From Actinomycetes bacterium (GTDB lineage: Bacteria > Actinomycetota > Thermoleophilia > UBA2241): 60,413 nt of DNA. Both the position numbers and the translations under genes were made by a program. Within the stretch, counting starts at the first letter, position 1. Each line of letters begins with the position of its first letter. The DNA lies in contig JAKPOQ010000023.1 in the NCBI GenBank assembly GCA_029547745.1, positions 1-60,413 of the forward strand, written 5' to 3'. Below the pieces are notes generated by a model. That model saw only the letters and a program-made list of their open reading frames with translations. It had not been told where the DNA came from and searched no databases. Shown one piece after another: positions 27,538 through 37,077 of this stretch.

Positions 27538-29766
27538 TCACGGACGCGCGGTCTGCCGGACTGCTTCGCCGGCGCGCGCCTCGCCGAACACACTCGTCAA
27601 GAACCGGCCGAGCCGACGCGGCAGATACCAGGAGACACCGCCGAACACGGTCATCGCCGTCGGCACGATGACCATCCGCACGATCGTCGCGTCGATCGCG
27701 ATCGCTACCGCGAGCCCAAAACCGAGCTGCTGAAAGATCGACAAGTCGCCGATCGCCATGCCGGCGAACACAGCGACCATGATGGCCGCCGCCCCGGTGA
27801 TGATGCCACCGGTAGACCCCACACCGCAGACCACGGCCTCGGCCGTGTCTCCGGTCTGATCGTAGCGCTCCCGGATCCGACTGAGCAGAAACACGTAGTA
27901 GTCCGTCGAGAGACCGAAGAGGACACAGAACATGAGCAGCGGAAGCCACGCGAGAATACGCTCCACCTGCGTGAAACCCAGCATCTCAGCGCCCACTCCT
28001 TCCTGAAAGACGAGCGTCACGAGACCATACGACGCTCCCACAGAAAGAAGGTTCATGGCTATCGCCTGGACGGCGATGACGAGAGATCGGAACGCGACCA
28101 GGAGGAGCATGAAACTCAACCCGAGCACGACACCGATGACCCACGGCGTGAACGTCGAGATCATGTCGATGGCATCCGCATACAGGGCCGGCGAGCCCCC
28201 GATGAGGACCTTCACCGGAGCCAGGGCCTCGGCCACGGGCGCGACCCTCTCGCGCAGATCGTGCACGGCGTCCATGGCCGCACCGCTGGTCACATCGGCG
28301 TTGACCGCGAGCTCGACGACAGCGAGGTCACCTGCGGGCGCAGCCTCGTAGCCGATCACCGAGAAGCGGTCGTCGGCCGTCACAAGGTCGTCGGCCCGCT
28401 TCAAGAGCGCCTTGGTGCGCGGGTCCGACAGGTCACCTTCGACAGTGAGGAGGATCGGTGACCCGAGCCCGGCGGAGAAATCACGCCGCAATATGGTAAA
28501 CGCCTGCTTGGCGACCGTGGAGTCAGGGAACTCCTGCATGCCTCCCATCCCCATCTTCATGCCGAAGAGCGGGAGGCTGAGCAGGACGAGTGCGCCGCAG
28601 CCCACGATCAAGCCTATGAGCGGGCGGCGCATCATGGCACGTGCCGCGCGCGCCCACAAGCCATCAGGCGTACTACGCGTCTGGACATAGCACTGCGCAC
28701 GGCGGAGCCGTCCGCAGTCCACCCGTTCGCCGAGGCAGCGGAAGACGGCCGGCAAGAGAGTCAGCGCAGCTGCGACTGTAGCGGCCACGACGAAGATGGC
28801 GCCAGCCCCGAGGCTCGTCAGTATCGAATACGGAACGATGAGCATCCCGGTGAGAGCCAACACCACGATGCCCCCGCTGAAGGAGACTGCCCGGCCGGCC
28901 GTCGCCGCCGCCCTTGAGATCGCGGCACCGACGTCATGGCCTGCTCGTCGCTCTTCGCGGAAGCGTGACACGATGAGCAGCGAGTAGTCGATGCCGAGTG
29001 CAAGGCCCATCACCGTGACGATGTTCACGGCGAACACGGACACCTCGAACCACTCACTCATCGCTACGGTGAGCGCCAGAGCGACAGGTATGGCGACGGC
29101 GGCGAGCGCCAGAGGGACGAGCGAGGCTACCAAGGCTCCCGAGACGACCATCAGGATGGCGATCGCCACGGGCACGCCGATCCGCTCGCCGCGACGTAAG
29201 TCAGATCCCGCAAGAGCACGCAGTTCGAGGCCCCATGTGGCGCTGCCTGTCACCGCCACCGAGAAGCCGTCATGGCCGTCGGCCTCGCGGACCAGGTCGT
29301 ACAGCGGCTGCACATGAGCCTCCGCATCACTCGCGTTGCCGGCAAGAGTCACGAGGATCAACGCGCTGCGCCCGTCCCGGGAGATCAGCGCCGCAGCATC
29401 TTCTTCGTTCCTGAACGAGCGTACCTCGGCGATGTCTCTCGGCCCGATGGCCGCGATGCTCTCGGACAGCTCATCGATACGGCGCATCAGTGCTTTGCGT
29501 ACCCCGCCCGCTTGTTCTGCCGCCGCGCTCACGACCACGACCTCAGTGTCGGCCGCGATGCCGGGAAGACGAGCGGCGACGAGGCGTTCGACTTGCTTCG
29601 CTTCAGGAGTCGTCAAGAAATCGTCGGTCGCCGCGAGGGCGTCGCCCCAAGCCAGATATACGAACACGCAGGCGACAGCGGCGGCCAACCAGATCGCGAC
29701 CATGAGACGGGGGCGCTGCGCAGACAGACCGGCGAGGCGCGCAGCCGACGCGAGGCGATGGGTCAC
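27538..29766 (-). CDS. MMPL/RND-family exporter
   Basis: Two MMPL domains (VMGLALGIDYSLLIVSRFREER; VLFGLSTDYYVFLLSRIRERY). GTG start overlaps the TetR stop by 1 nt. Confidence 0.93.
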   Translation of the reverse strand: MTHRLASAARLAGLSAQRPRLMVAIWLAAAVACVFVYLAWGDALAATDDFLTTPEAKQVERLVAARLPGIAADTEVVVVSAAAEQAGGVRKALMRRIDELSESIAAIGPRDIAEVRSFRNEEDAAALISRDGRSALILVTLAGNASDAEAHVQPLYDLVREADGHDGFSVAVTGSATWGLELRALAGSDLRRGERIGVPVAIAILMVVSGALVASLVPLALAAVAIPVALALTVAMSEWFEVSVFAVNIVTVMGLALGIDYSLLIVSRFREERRAGHDVGAAISRAAATAGRAVSFSGGIVVLALTGMLIVPYSILTSLGAGAIFVVAATVAAALTLLPAVFRCLGERVDCGRLRRAQCYVQTRSTPDGLWARAARAMMRRPLIGLIVGCGALVLLSLPLFGMKMGMGGMQEFPDSTVAKQAFTILRRDFSAGLGSPILLTVEGDLSDPRTKALLKRADDLVTADDRFSVIGYEAAPAGDLAVVELAVNADVTSGAAMDAVHDLRERVAPVAEALAPVKVLIGGSPALYADAIDMISTFTPWVIGVVLGLSFMLLLVAFRSLVIAVQAIAMNLLSVGASYGLVTLVFQEGVGAEMLGFTQVERILAWLPLLMFCVLFGLSTDYYVFLLSRIRERYDQTGDTAEAVVCGVGSTGGIITGAAAIMVAVFAGMAIGDLSIFQQLGFGLAVAIAIDATIVRMVIVPTAMTVFGGVSWYLPRRLGRFLTSVFGEARAGEAVRQTARP

Positions 29767-30506
29767 TACATCCCCCGAGCCGGGCGTGCGCCGGCCCAGT
29801 CGCCTCCCAGACCGGTGAGGTAAGCGCGGATCAGCCCCCGCACACGCTCGTCGGAGACTCCGCCGTGCAGCTCGCGCAAGCCCTCGACCGCCACGAGTCC
29901 ATGGACGAAGGCCCAAATGCTCAAGATCACCAGCATCACGTCCTTCTCGGCGATGCGAAAGGTGCCGTCGGCCATGCCCTCCGTGAGCGCAGACTCAAGC
30001 AGGCGGAAGACCCCCTCCGGGGCGAGGAACGACTCGTCGGGCTCGGCGAGGTCGCGGGGTTCCATAGCGGTGACGCTGTCGAACAGCAGCTTCTCCTCGC
30101 GCGCGTGGTCGCGCGCGAAGTGCACGTACGCCGCCCCCATAGCTACGATGCGCTCTGCCGGCGACGATGAGCTGCGCAGGCGCGCAAGGTAGCCATCCAG
30201 GACATCGACACTCAGACGTGTCAGCGCAAGAAGGATCTCCCGCCGTCCACCCTCGAAGTATCGGTACAGCGCTGATGGAGTGAAGTGGGTGCGCCGGGCG
30301 ATCTCGCGCACCGTAAGGTGGTCTGCACCCTGCTCGACGACGATCTGACGCGCCGCCGCGATGATCTCGTCGCGGGTCTCCTGGCGGCGAAGATCCCGCC
30401 GTCTGACGGCGGCCGCTGCAGACTCGCGCCCGCGGCTCCTCACAGAAGCCGGGAGCGCCGGCCCCCGTGTCTTCTTCCCGGCGCTATGTGAACGCTGTTC
30501 GCCCAT
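29766..30506 (-). CDS. TetR-family regulator
   Basis: HTH TVREIARRTHFTPSALYRYFEGGRREILLAL. Alternative starts at 30515 and 30542. Confidence 0.9.
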   Translation of the reverse strand: MGEQRSHSAGKKTRGPALPASVRSRGRESAAAAVRRRDLRRQETRDEIIAAARQIVVEQGADHLTVREIARRTHFTPSALYRYFEGGRREILLALTRLSVDVLDGYLARLRSSSSPAERIVAMGAAYVHFARDHAREEKLLFDSVTAMEPRDLAEPDESFLAPEGVFRLLESALTEGMADGTFRIAEKDVMLVILSIWAFVHGLVAVEGLRELHGGVSDERVRGLIRAYLTGLGGDWAGARPARGM

Positions 30507-30730
30507 GTGACCCATGTTCGCGTTGTGAACGGCCTTCACCATATGCTCTGACGCCCGCCCTCGTCAACAATCCCGCTCGGCAGCGGTCGGGGGCCACACA
30601 CCCGAGAGCGCTCCCCGGTGTCAGGCGCGCTCTCACGGGCTATGCTTCTCCAAGGCCCGTGCGGGCGCGCCGCGCAGGCGAGCCGGCCCATGGTCGTGGC
30701 GCGCCGACGCGGCGAGGACGAAGGAGTGAC

Positions 30731-31726
30731 ATGCCCCTCGGAGGGTTCTGCGAGACCTGCGGACGCTGGGTCTGGGTCACCGCCTACGGCGACTGCGAGA
30801 ACGGCCATCCAGCCGCCCAGGTCCGCGACGTCCAGCAGCTTCGACCGCTGGAGGTCGCGCCGCCCGGTCCCGGGGACGTGTATCGGGCCCAACTCGCCCA
30901 CCGCCGGGGCCGCTGGTGGTGGCGGTACTCGGCCTGGATCCTGTGGACGTTCGTCCCCGGGCTCTCGTGGCTCGGCTACTTCTACATCGGGACCCGTGGG
31001 CGCAGAGCGGAATGGATCGCCTCGGGTCTCGTCTACCTGCTCGTCGCGGTCATGTCCATCGGCCTCGCCTTCAGCGGCTACCTCGGCGTGGCGCTCGCGG
31101 TCCTCGCCCTGAGCCAGGGAGTCTCGATCCTCCAGGCCTTCCTCGTGCGCCCGCAGTTCCGTGCCCTGATGTTCGGCGACGCCCCCGCCGGCAGCCTGCC
31201 GGCGCCGCCGCCGTTGCTGCCCGCGGCAGACCGGGCGGCCCTGCCCAAGGGGACCGACGCCGGCGCCGCCCAGGTGATCACCGCGGCCCAGACTCGGGTC
31301 GACGGCATCCTCGAGGCCGCCGAAGGCATCCCGCGCCCGGAGGTCCGCGACCGCGTCGCCCGCCTCTGCGCGTCCGCCGAGAAGATCCTCGCCGAGCTGA
31401 CTCGAGAGCCCCGGCAGATCGACCTGGCGCGCGCCTTCCTCACGTACTACCTCGAGGCCGCCTACCGCATCGTCCGCGGCTACGCGGGGCTCGTCGCCCG
31501 GAGCACGACGGCGCCTGGCTTGCAGGAGACGCTGACGCGAGCCGAGACGTCCCTCGACGCCATCCAGCAGGCCTTCGACAAGCAGTTGGCCGATCTGCTA
31601 GAGCACGAGGTCATCGACCTCGACAGCGAGGTCTCGCTCCTCGAGAAGACCGTCCAGATGGACAACCTGATGAGCCCGGCGGCCCGGCCGTCCGGCGCCG
31701 ACACGACCACGGGGAGAACGACATGA
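30731..31726 (+). CDS. XpaC-like protein (5-bromo-4-chloroindolyl phosphate hydrolysis family) with N-terminal zinc ribbon
   Basis: CETCGRWVW...CENGH, TM pair, C-terminal XpaC-like helices; overlaps telA by ATGA. Confidence 0.75.
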   Translation: MPLGGFCETCGRWVWVTAYGDCENGHPAAQVRDVQQLRPLEVAPPGPGDVYRAQLAHRRGRWWWRYSAWILWTFVPGLSWLGYFYIGTRGRRAEWIASGLVYLLVAVMSIGLAFSGYLGVALAVLALSQGVSILQAFLVRPQFRALMFGDAPAGSLPAPPPLLPAADRAALPKGTDAGAAQVITAAQTRVDGILEAAEGIPRPEVRDRVARLCASAEKILAELTREPRQIDLARAFLTYYLEAAYRIVRGYAGLVARSTTAPGLQETLTRAETSLDAIQQAFDKQLADLLEHEVIDLDSEVSLLEKTVQMDNLMSPAARPSGADTTTGRTT

Positions 31727-32895
31727 CCGACGATACCGCTTCGACCGGGCCGCGCGCGCCTCAGAACGCCGGCGCGGCGGCGCCAAGGAAGAGCGACGCG
31801 GCGGTGGGGGCGCCGGCGTTCGCCGGCGCCCCCACCGCCGCCCCCTCGGCGGGCGACCTCTCGCCGGCCGCGCTCGCCAAGGTCGAGGAGATCAAGCGGA
31901 CGGTCGACGTCCGCGACCCGCAGATGGTGATCCAGTTCGGGCTGCCGGCGCAGAACAAGCTCGCGACGTTCTCCGACAGCCTGCTCGCCGATATCAGGAC
32001 GAAGGACACGGGCGAGGCCGGCGAGGCCCTCGCCGAGCTCCTCACCAAGGTGAAGGAGCTCGACGTCGACAGCCTCGCCGCCGGCTCGCCCGGGGCCCGC
32101 ATCCCCCTCGTCGGCCGCTTCCTCGACGCGTTCAAGAAGTTCAACAACCGCTACAAGAAGATCTCGGCCAACGTCGAGCGCCTGCTCGACGGCCTCGAGC
32201 GCGCCCGCATGGGCCTGCTCAAGGACGTCACCGTGCTCGAGAAGATGTATGAGCTCAACCTCGAGTACCTGGGCCAACTCGACCTCTACATCGCCGCCGG
32301 CGACGAGATCCTCGCCGACCTGCAGACCAACCAGCTCCCGGCCCTCGAGGCCCAGGCGCGCGAGTCCGGCGACCCGCTCGTCGCCCAGCAGCTCACCGAC
32401 TTCCGCCAGGCGATGGCGCGCTTCGAGCGCCGCGTCCACGACCTCAAGCTCACGCGGATGATCGCCATCCAGACGGCGCCTCAGATCCGCCTCATCCAGG
32501 ACAACGACCAGAACCTCGTCGAGAAGATCCAGAGCTCGATCACGAACACCATCCCGCTCTGGAAGAACCAGATCGTCATCGCCCTGAGCCTCTACCGCCA
32601 GCAGCAGGCGCTCGAGCTGCAGAAAGAAGTCACCGACACCGCCAACGAGCTGCTCGCCAAGAACGCCGAGCTGCTGAAGACCGGGGCGGCCAAGGTCGGC
32701 CGCGAGGTCGAGCGCGGCATCGTCGACGTCGAGACCCTGAAGAAGGCCAACGATGACCTCATCGCCACCCTCGAGGAGACGATCAGGATCCAGGAAGAGG
32801 GCCACCAGAAGCGCATCGCCGCCGAGAGCGAGCTGGTGCGCATGCAGGCCGACCTCAAGCAGAAGCTGGTGTCGCTGCAAAGCAAGCGTGCCTGA
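31723..32895 (+). CDS. Toxic anion resistance protein TelA family
   Basis: RIPLVGRFLDAFKKFNNRYKKISANVERLLDGLERARMGLLKDVTVLEKMYELN...LWKNQIVIALSLYRQQQALELQKEVTDTANELLAKNAELL. Confidence 0.93.
   Translation: MTDDTASTGPRAPQNAGAAAPRKSDAAVGAPAFAGAPTAAPSAGDLSPAALAKVEEIKRTVDVRDPQMVIQFGLPAQNKLATFSDSLLADIRTKDTGEAGEALAELLTKVKELDVDSLAAGSPGARIPLVGRFLDAFKKFNNRYKKISANVERLLDGLERARMGLLKDVTVLEKMYELNLEYLGQLDLYIAAGDEILADLQTNQLPALEAQARESGDPLVAQQLTDFRQAMARFERRVHDLKLTRMIAIQTAPQIRLIQDNDQNLVEKIQSSITNTIPLWKNQIVIALSLYRQQQALELQKEVTDTANELLAKNAELLKTGAAKVGREVERGIVDVETLKKANDDLIATLEETIRIQEEGHQKRIAAESELVRMQADLKQKLVSLQSKRA
31801..31838 (+). repeat. 17-bp perfect hairpin with GTTC tetraloop inside the telA 5' coding region
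   Basis: GCGGTGGGGGCGCCGGC-GTTC-GCCGGCGCCCCCACCGC. Confidence 0.9.
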
Positions 32896-32929
32896 GCGCG
32901 GGCCCTGCCCGGAAGCTGCGACGCGCGGG

Positions 32930-34039
32930 CTACGACTGCGGCGGGCCCTCGAGGCCCGCCGGCGCCTCCCGCTCGTCGGACGCCCCGGCGGTCGGCTCGC
33001 CCGCCCCCGACGTCCGCGCCATGAACGCCGCCAGCACAGCCTCGTCGTCCTCGGCGTCCAGGTAGGGCTCGACCTCATGCAGCACACCGCGAAGCACCGG
33101 GTCCGATGCGAGGACCTGTCCGGGCGGCACCCTCGTGAGCGCCAGCTTGGCGTCGAGGTCCGCGCGACGCGTGCGCAGCCCGTCGACCGCGGCCATCAGA
33201 CGCCGCCAAGCCGAGACGTAGTCCTTGGACAGGTCGGGGGCCTCATCGGGGTGTACGAACGGTCCTTCGGCGGCGGCAACTTCGTCGTGGAGTCGCGCGC
33301 TCTCGGCCGCCGAGGCCTCCGCATAGGCGGCCTCGGCGGCCAGTACCTCCTGCGCGGCAGACCGAAGCGCGGCCGCCGCCTCGCCCGCCGCCATCATGCC
33401 GGCAAACGGTTGCATCATGGCCGTGCCGAACTGGCGGCGGGCCGCCTCCGGGGCGACCGGTGGCGGCGCCGAGCACCCCGGACACGGGGCGCTGGCGCCG
33501 GTCAGCCGTCCACAGTCCGGGCAGCGGCGCATCGCCCCCGGAATGACCGCGGCCACCTCGGCGGGCACGTTCAGCGTGCGCACGACGAGCGTCCCTCCGA
33601 GAAGGTCGCCGATGCGCTGTCGGCCGGGCGTCATGAGGACGACGGCGGCCCCGGGCAGTCCGAGGAAGAACAAGTCGAGCGGCCGGATGCAGTTGCGGAT
33701 GAGCGAGCGCGACCAGCCGCACGGCGTCCCGTCCTGGACCCTGATGACGTGCATGCCCAAGGCGAGCTTCCCTAGCGTGCGCCCCCACGCCCCTTCACAG
33801 ATGAGGAAGTACGCGAACAGGATGATGGTGATGGTGATGCCGGAGCCCGACTGCATCAGGTCGCGGATCGCCGCTTGGTCGAAGCTCGACAACGTCAGCC
33901 CTTTAATCAGCCCCAGCGCCCCGAGCACCATGGTCAACACGGCCACGATGAAGCTGTCCATGAGATAGGCCACGGCCCGCGGCAGCACGGACTGGGGCAG
34001 AAAGTACTCGGCTGGGCGTTGTTGCGTCGACTCAGGCAT
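32930..34039 (-). CDS. RDD-family membrane protein with zinc ribbon and coiled-coil tail
   Basis: RAVAYLMDSFIVAVLTMVLG...GRTLGKLALGMHVIRVQDG; RRCPDCGRLTGASAPCPGC. Confidence 0.85.
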   Translation of the reverse strand: MPESTQQRPAEYFLPQSVLPRAVAYLMDSFIVAVLTMVLGALGLIKGLTLSSFDQAAIRDLMQSGSGITITIILFAYFLICEGAWGRTLGKLALGMHVIRVQDGTPCGWSRSLIRNCIRPLDLFFLGLPGAAVVLMTPGRQRIGDLLGGTLVVRTLNVPAEVAAVIPGAMRRCPDCGRLTGASAPCPGCSAPPPVAPEAARRQFGTAMMQPFAGMMAAGEAAAALRSAAQEVLAAEAAYAEASAAESARLHDEVAAAEGPFVHPDEAPDLSKDYVSAWRRLMAAVDGLRTRRADLDAKLALTRVPPGQVLASDPVLRGVLHEVEPYLDAEDDEAVLAAFMARTSGAGEPTAGASDEREAPAGLEGPPQS

Positions 34040-34197
34040 GGAGCCGCCATAGTACCTCGGCGGCACGCGACATGCCGCCGGGCCATCAGGGCGCCGCGCC
34101 GTCGGGTGATCTCATGCGCCGTCACAAGATCGGTTCCGCCGTTCCGGAGGCCCGTCCCCCACACAGGGCCGGCCGCGCTCCCGGTTACACTTGGACG

Positions 34198-34950
34198 ATG
34201 GACACACGTGCCCAACGCTCACCCGCGAAGTGGGAGTCGTGGAATCCCGTCACCGGCTGCACCAAGGTCTCCGACGGTTGCCGGCACTGCTATGCGGAAC
34301 GGTTCGCCGAACGCTGGCGCGGCATCCCCGGCCACCACTACGAGCACGGCTTCGACCTGCAGCTTCGCCCGGAACGCCTCGTACTGCCCCTACGCTGGAA
34401 GCGGCCGCGGCGCGTCTTCGTCGACTCCATGAGCGACCTCTTCCACGAGGGCATCCCGGACAACTATGTGCGCGCCGTGTTCAGCGTCATGGAGCGGGCG
34501 CCGCAGCACGTCTTCCACGTGCTCACGAAGCGACCCGAACGGATGCTGGCGCTGGCACCGTCGCTGCCCTGGCCGGCGAACGTCTGGATGGGGGTGACGG
34601 TCGAGAGCGGCCGCTACGCGGCGCGGGCGGATGCCCTGCGCCGCGTCCCGGCCGCGATCCGTCACGTCTCGGCCGAGCCGCTGCTCGGGCCGCTCGACGC
34701 GCTTGACCTGACGGACATCGACCTCGTGATCGCCGGCGGCGAGTCAGGACCGGGGCGCAGGCCTCCGCAGCCTGGATGGCTGCGCAGCCTGCGCGACCGC
34801 TGCCTCACCGCCAGCGTCGCCTTCACGTTCAAGGGCTGGGGCGGGTCCTCGCAGACGTCGGGCGGCCGCCTGCTCGACGGCGTCGAGTGGAACCAGTCGC
34901 CGCTCGTCGCGGCCGCCCCCGGCGGCCCCGTCCAGCAGCCGCTCTTCTGA
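34198..34950 (+). CDS. DUF5131 / phage Gp37-Gp68 family protein
   Basis: WESWNPVTGCTKVSDGCRHCYAERFAERWRG...RVFVDSMSDLFHEGIPD...VFHVLTKRPERM...WMGVTVES...VSAEPLLGPL...VIAGGESGPGRRP. Confidence 0.92.
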   Translation: MDTRAQRSPAKWESWNPVTGCTKVSDGCRHCYAERFAERWRGIPGHHYEHGFDLQLRPERLVLPLRWKRPRRVFVDSMSDLFHEGIPDNYVRAVFSVMERAPQHVFHVLTKRPERMLALAPSLPWPANVWMGVTVESGRYAARADALRRVPAAIRHVSAEPLLGPLDALDLTDIDLVIAGGESGPGRRPPQPGWLRSLRDRCLTASVAFTFKGWGGSSQTSGGRLLDGVEWNQSPLVAAAPGGPVQQPLF

Positions 34951-34968
34951 GGGCCGTCTGCCCGTCGC

Positions 34969-35063
34969 CCCAGCGCCGCTCCCGAAGAGGGCGGCCGACG
35001 GGCTCGTCCCAGCGCCGCTCCCGAAGACGGCGCCTACCCCGCCGTCCCAGCGCCGTCCTCGAA
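34969..35063. repeat. Three degenerate 38-39 bp spaced repeats, third within the msrB 3' end
   Basis: CCCAGCGCCGCTCCCGAAGA at about 34969 and 35008; CCCAGCGCCGTCCTCGAACA at about 35046. Confidence 0.8.
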
Positions 35064-35531
35064 CAGCGCGGCGTACTCGCCGTAGCCCTCGCGCTCGAGG
35101 TCTTCCTTCGGGACGAAGCGCAAGGCGGCGGAGTTCATGCAGTAGCGCAGGCCCGTCGGTTTGGGCCCGTCCTTGAAGACATGGCCGAGGTGTGACCCGG
35201 ACGCAGCGGCCTTCACCTCGGTGCGCGGCATCACGAGCTTGAAGTCGGCCTTCGTCGTCACGGCGTCGGGACGCAACGGCCGGGTGAAGCTCGGCCACCC
35301 CGTCCCTGAGTCGTACTTGTCGCGCGAACTGAAGAGCGGCTCGCCGCTGACGACGTCGACGTAGATGCCGTCACGGTGCTCGTCCCAGTACTCGTTGTCG
35401 AACGGGGGCTCGGTGGCGCTGCACTGTGTCACGTCATACTGCCGCGGCGTCAGACGTGCGCGCACCTCGTCGTCGCTCCCGGGCGCGCGAGCGGCTGCGC
35501 CGCGCGCGCCCCCCTCTTCCTCGGTCTTCAC
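35034..35531 (-). CDS. msrB: Peptide-methionine (R)-S-oxide reductase MsrB
   Basis: [56 protein letters not shown]...[28 protein letters not shown]. Confidence 0.94.
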   Translation of the reverse strand: MKTEEEGGARGAAARAPGSDDEVRARLTPRQYDVTQCSATEPPFDNEYWDEHRDGIYVDVVSGEPLFSSRDKYDSGTGWPSFTRPLRPDAVTTKADFKLVMPRTEVKAAASGSHLGHVFKDGPKPTGLRYCMNSAALRFVPKEDLEREGYGEYAALFEDGAGTAG

Positions 35532-35814
35532 ATTCGTTCTCCTTCGCACAGCGGTCGACCATGCGGATGCCGTCGGCCCCGTCGACCATGTGGGTCTCGT
35601 CGCACGGATGCTTCCCGCACACATGGGCGCGCACACACCGGCGATGGGCATAGGACTCGGGCGCACCACCGGGGCGCCAGTCGCATGCATGGCCGGCGCG
35701 CGAGTCGGACGCACCGTGCCACCGTCCACCGAGACTCGGTGCGTTTGGGCCCCGGCGACGAACGGAGAGACTGGTTGAGAGCCTGCGAGACGATCAGGAC
35801 GAGGAGGGACAGCC

Positions 35815-36231
35815 ATGGGCGCTGACACCGAGGACGCGACCTGGCAGGTCGCGCACATCGACGAGATCCCGTACGAAGAGGGCGACTCGCCAGGCACCGA
35901 ATGGAAACCGATACGGCGTTACTTCCAGATCGGCGCCTTCGGGACCAATCTGGCACGCGCCACGAACGCGGGCGACGTCCTCACCCATGACCATGACGAG
36001 ACGGGGACGAACCACGAGGAGCTCTTCCTCATCGTCAGCGGGCACGCGACGTACCGCGTCGCCGGCCGGGAGGTCGACGCCCCCGCCGGCACCTTCCTCT
36101 GGGTGCCGGACCCGGCGACCGTCCGCGGCGCGGTCGCCACGGAACCGGGCACCGTGATGCTCGTCGTCGGCGCCGAAGCAGGGAAGGCGTTCGTGCCTTC
36201 CGACTGGGACACGGAACCACTGCCAGACTGA
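35815..36231 (+). CDS. Cupin-domain protein
   Basis: [40 protein letters not shown]. Confidence 0.85.
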   Translation: MGADTEDATWQVAHIDEIPYEEGDSPGTEWKPIRRYFQIGAFGTNLARATNAGDVLTHDHDETGTNHEELFLIVSGHATYRVAGREVDAPAGTFLWVPDPATVRGAVATEPGTVMLVVGAEAGKAFVPSDWDTEPLPD

Positions 36232-36252
36232 CAGCCCAGTGGGCTATCGGAG

Positions 36253-36891
36253 GTGCCTGTGCTGACCCTCTACCAGGTCGAGTGGTGTCCGTCCTGTCAC
36301 GTGGTGCGCCAGGCGATGACGGAGCTCGGCCTCACATACCTGACGGTGAACGTACCGGCGAAGCGCGAGGAGCGGCAGGAGCTCCTCGCCGTCACTGGCC
36401 AAGCTTCCGTGCCCGCCCTGCAGGACGGCGAACGGGTCGTCCTCGGCAGCGACGACATCGTCCGGTACCTGCGGGCGACGTTCCCGGCGCCGGATGACGC
36501 CGCCAGGCATGCCGCCGCCGGCGCGTATCGCATCGCAGCGGCCTCCCCGCTGGCGCCGCCGGCCGCCGTCGCGCGCCTCAAGGAGCTCCTCGAGCAGGAT
36601 GGCCTCGCCGTGTACGCAGAGATCGGCGGCGCCGCGCTCAGTCCGCGGATCGACGCCGAGTACATGCTGTTGCTCGTCGGTATGCCCGGGGCGGCGGCGA
36701 AGGCCTTCTCGATCGACCCCTCGCTGCCGGCCGCGATGGCGCTGCCCATTGCCGTGTTTCCCACGGAAGAGGGCAGCACCGTCGCGGCCGCGGACCCCGT
36801 GGGCCAGGTCTGGCTGCACGGTAACGCCGCCCTGAACGAGCTCCAGCGCTTCGTGCGCAGCCGCGTCGAGGCGGTCTTCGCGCGGCTCTGA
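36253..36891 (+). CDS. Glutaredoxin/GST-N domain fused to a DUF302-like domain
   Basis: LTLYQVEWCPSCHVVRQAMTELGL (CPSC) then GLAVYAEIGGAALSPRIDAEYMLLLVGMPGAAAKAFSIDPSLPAAMALPIAVF. Start may be GTG 36259. Confidence 0.75.
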   Translation: MPVLTLYQVEWCPSCHVVRQAMTELGLTYLTVNVPAKREERQELLAVTGQASVPALQDGERVVLGSDDIVRYLRATFPAPDDAARHAAAGAYRIAAASPLAPPAAVARLKELLEQDGLAVYAEIGGAALSPRIDAEYMLLLVGMPGAAAKAFSIDPSLPAAMALPIAVFPTEEGSTVAAADPVGQVWLHGNAALNELQRFVRSRVEAVFARL

Positions 36892-37077
36892 GCGGGACGC
36901 GACGGCGCGGTCGCGTCGGGCGGCCGCGGGGCGGGCGGCGGCTCGTCGAGAGTCGGTGCACGTGGGGCGACGGCGGGCGAGCGTCGTCGCGGCGCATCGG
37001 CGACGGCGGTTCGCGACTGGGCGTCGCTTGGGCGGCGGCGGGCCCCGGCTCCGCCGACGGCTGGTATCATGCCGGCC

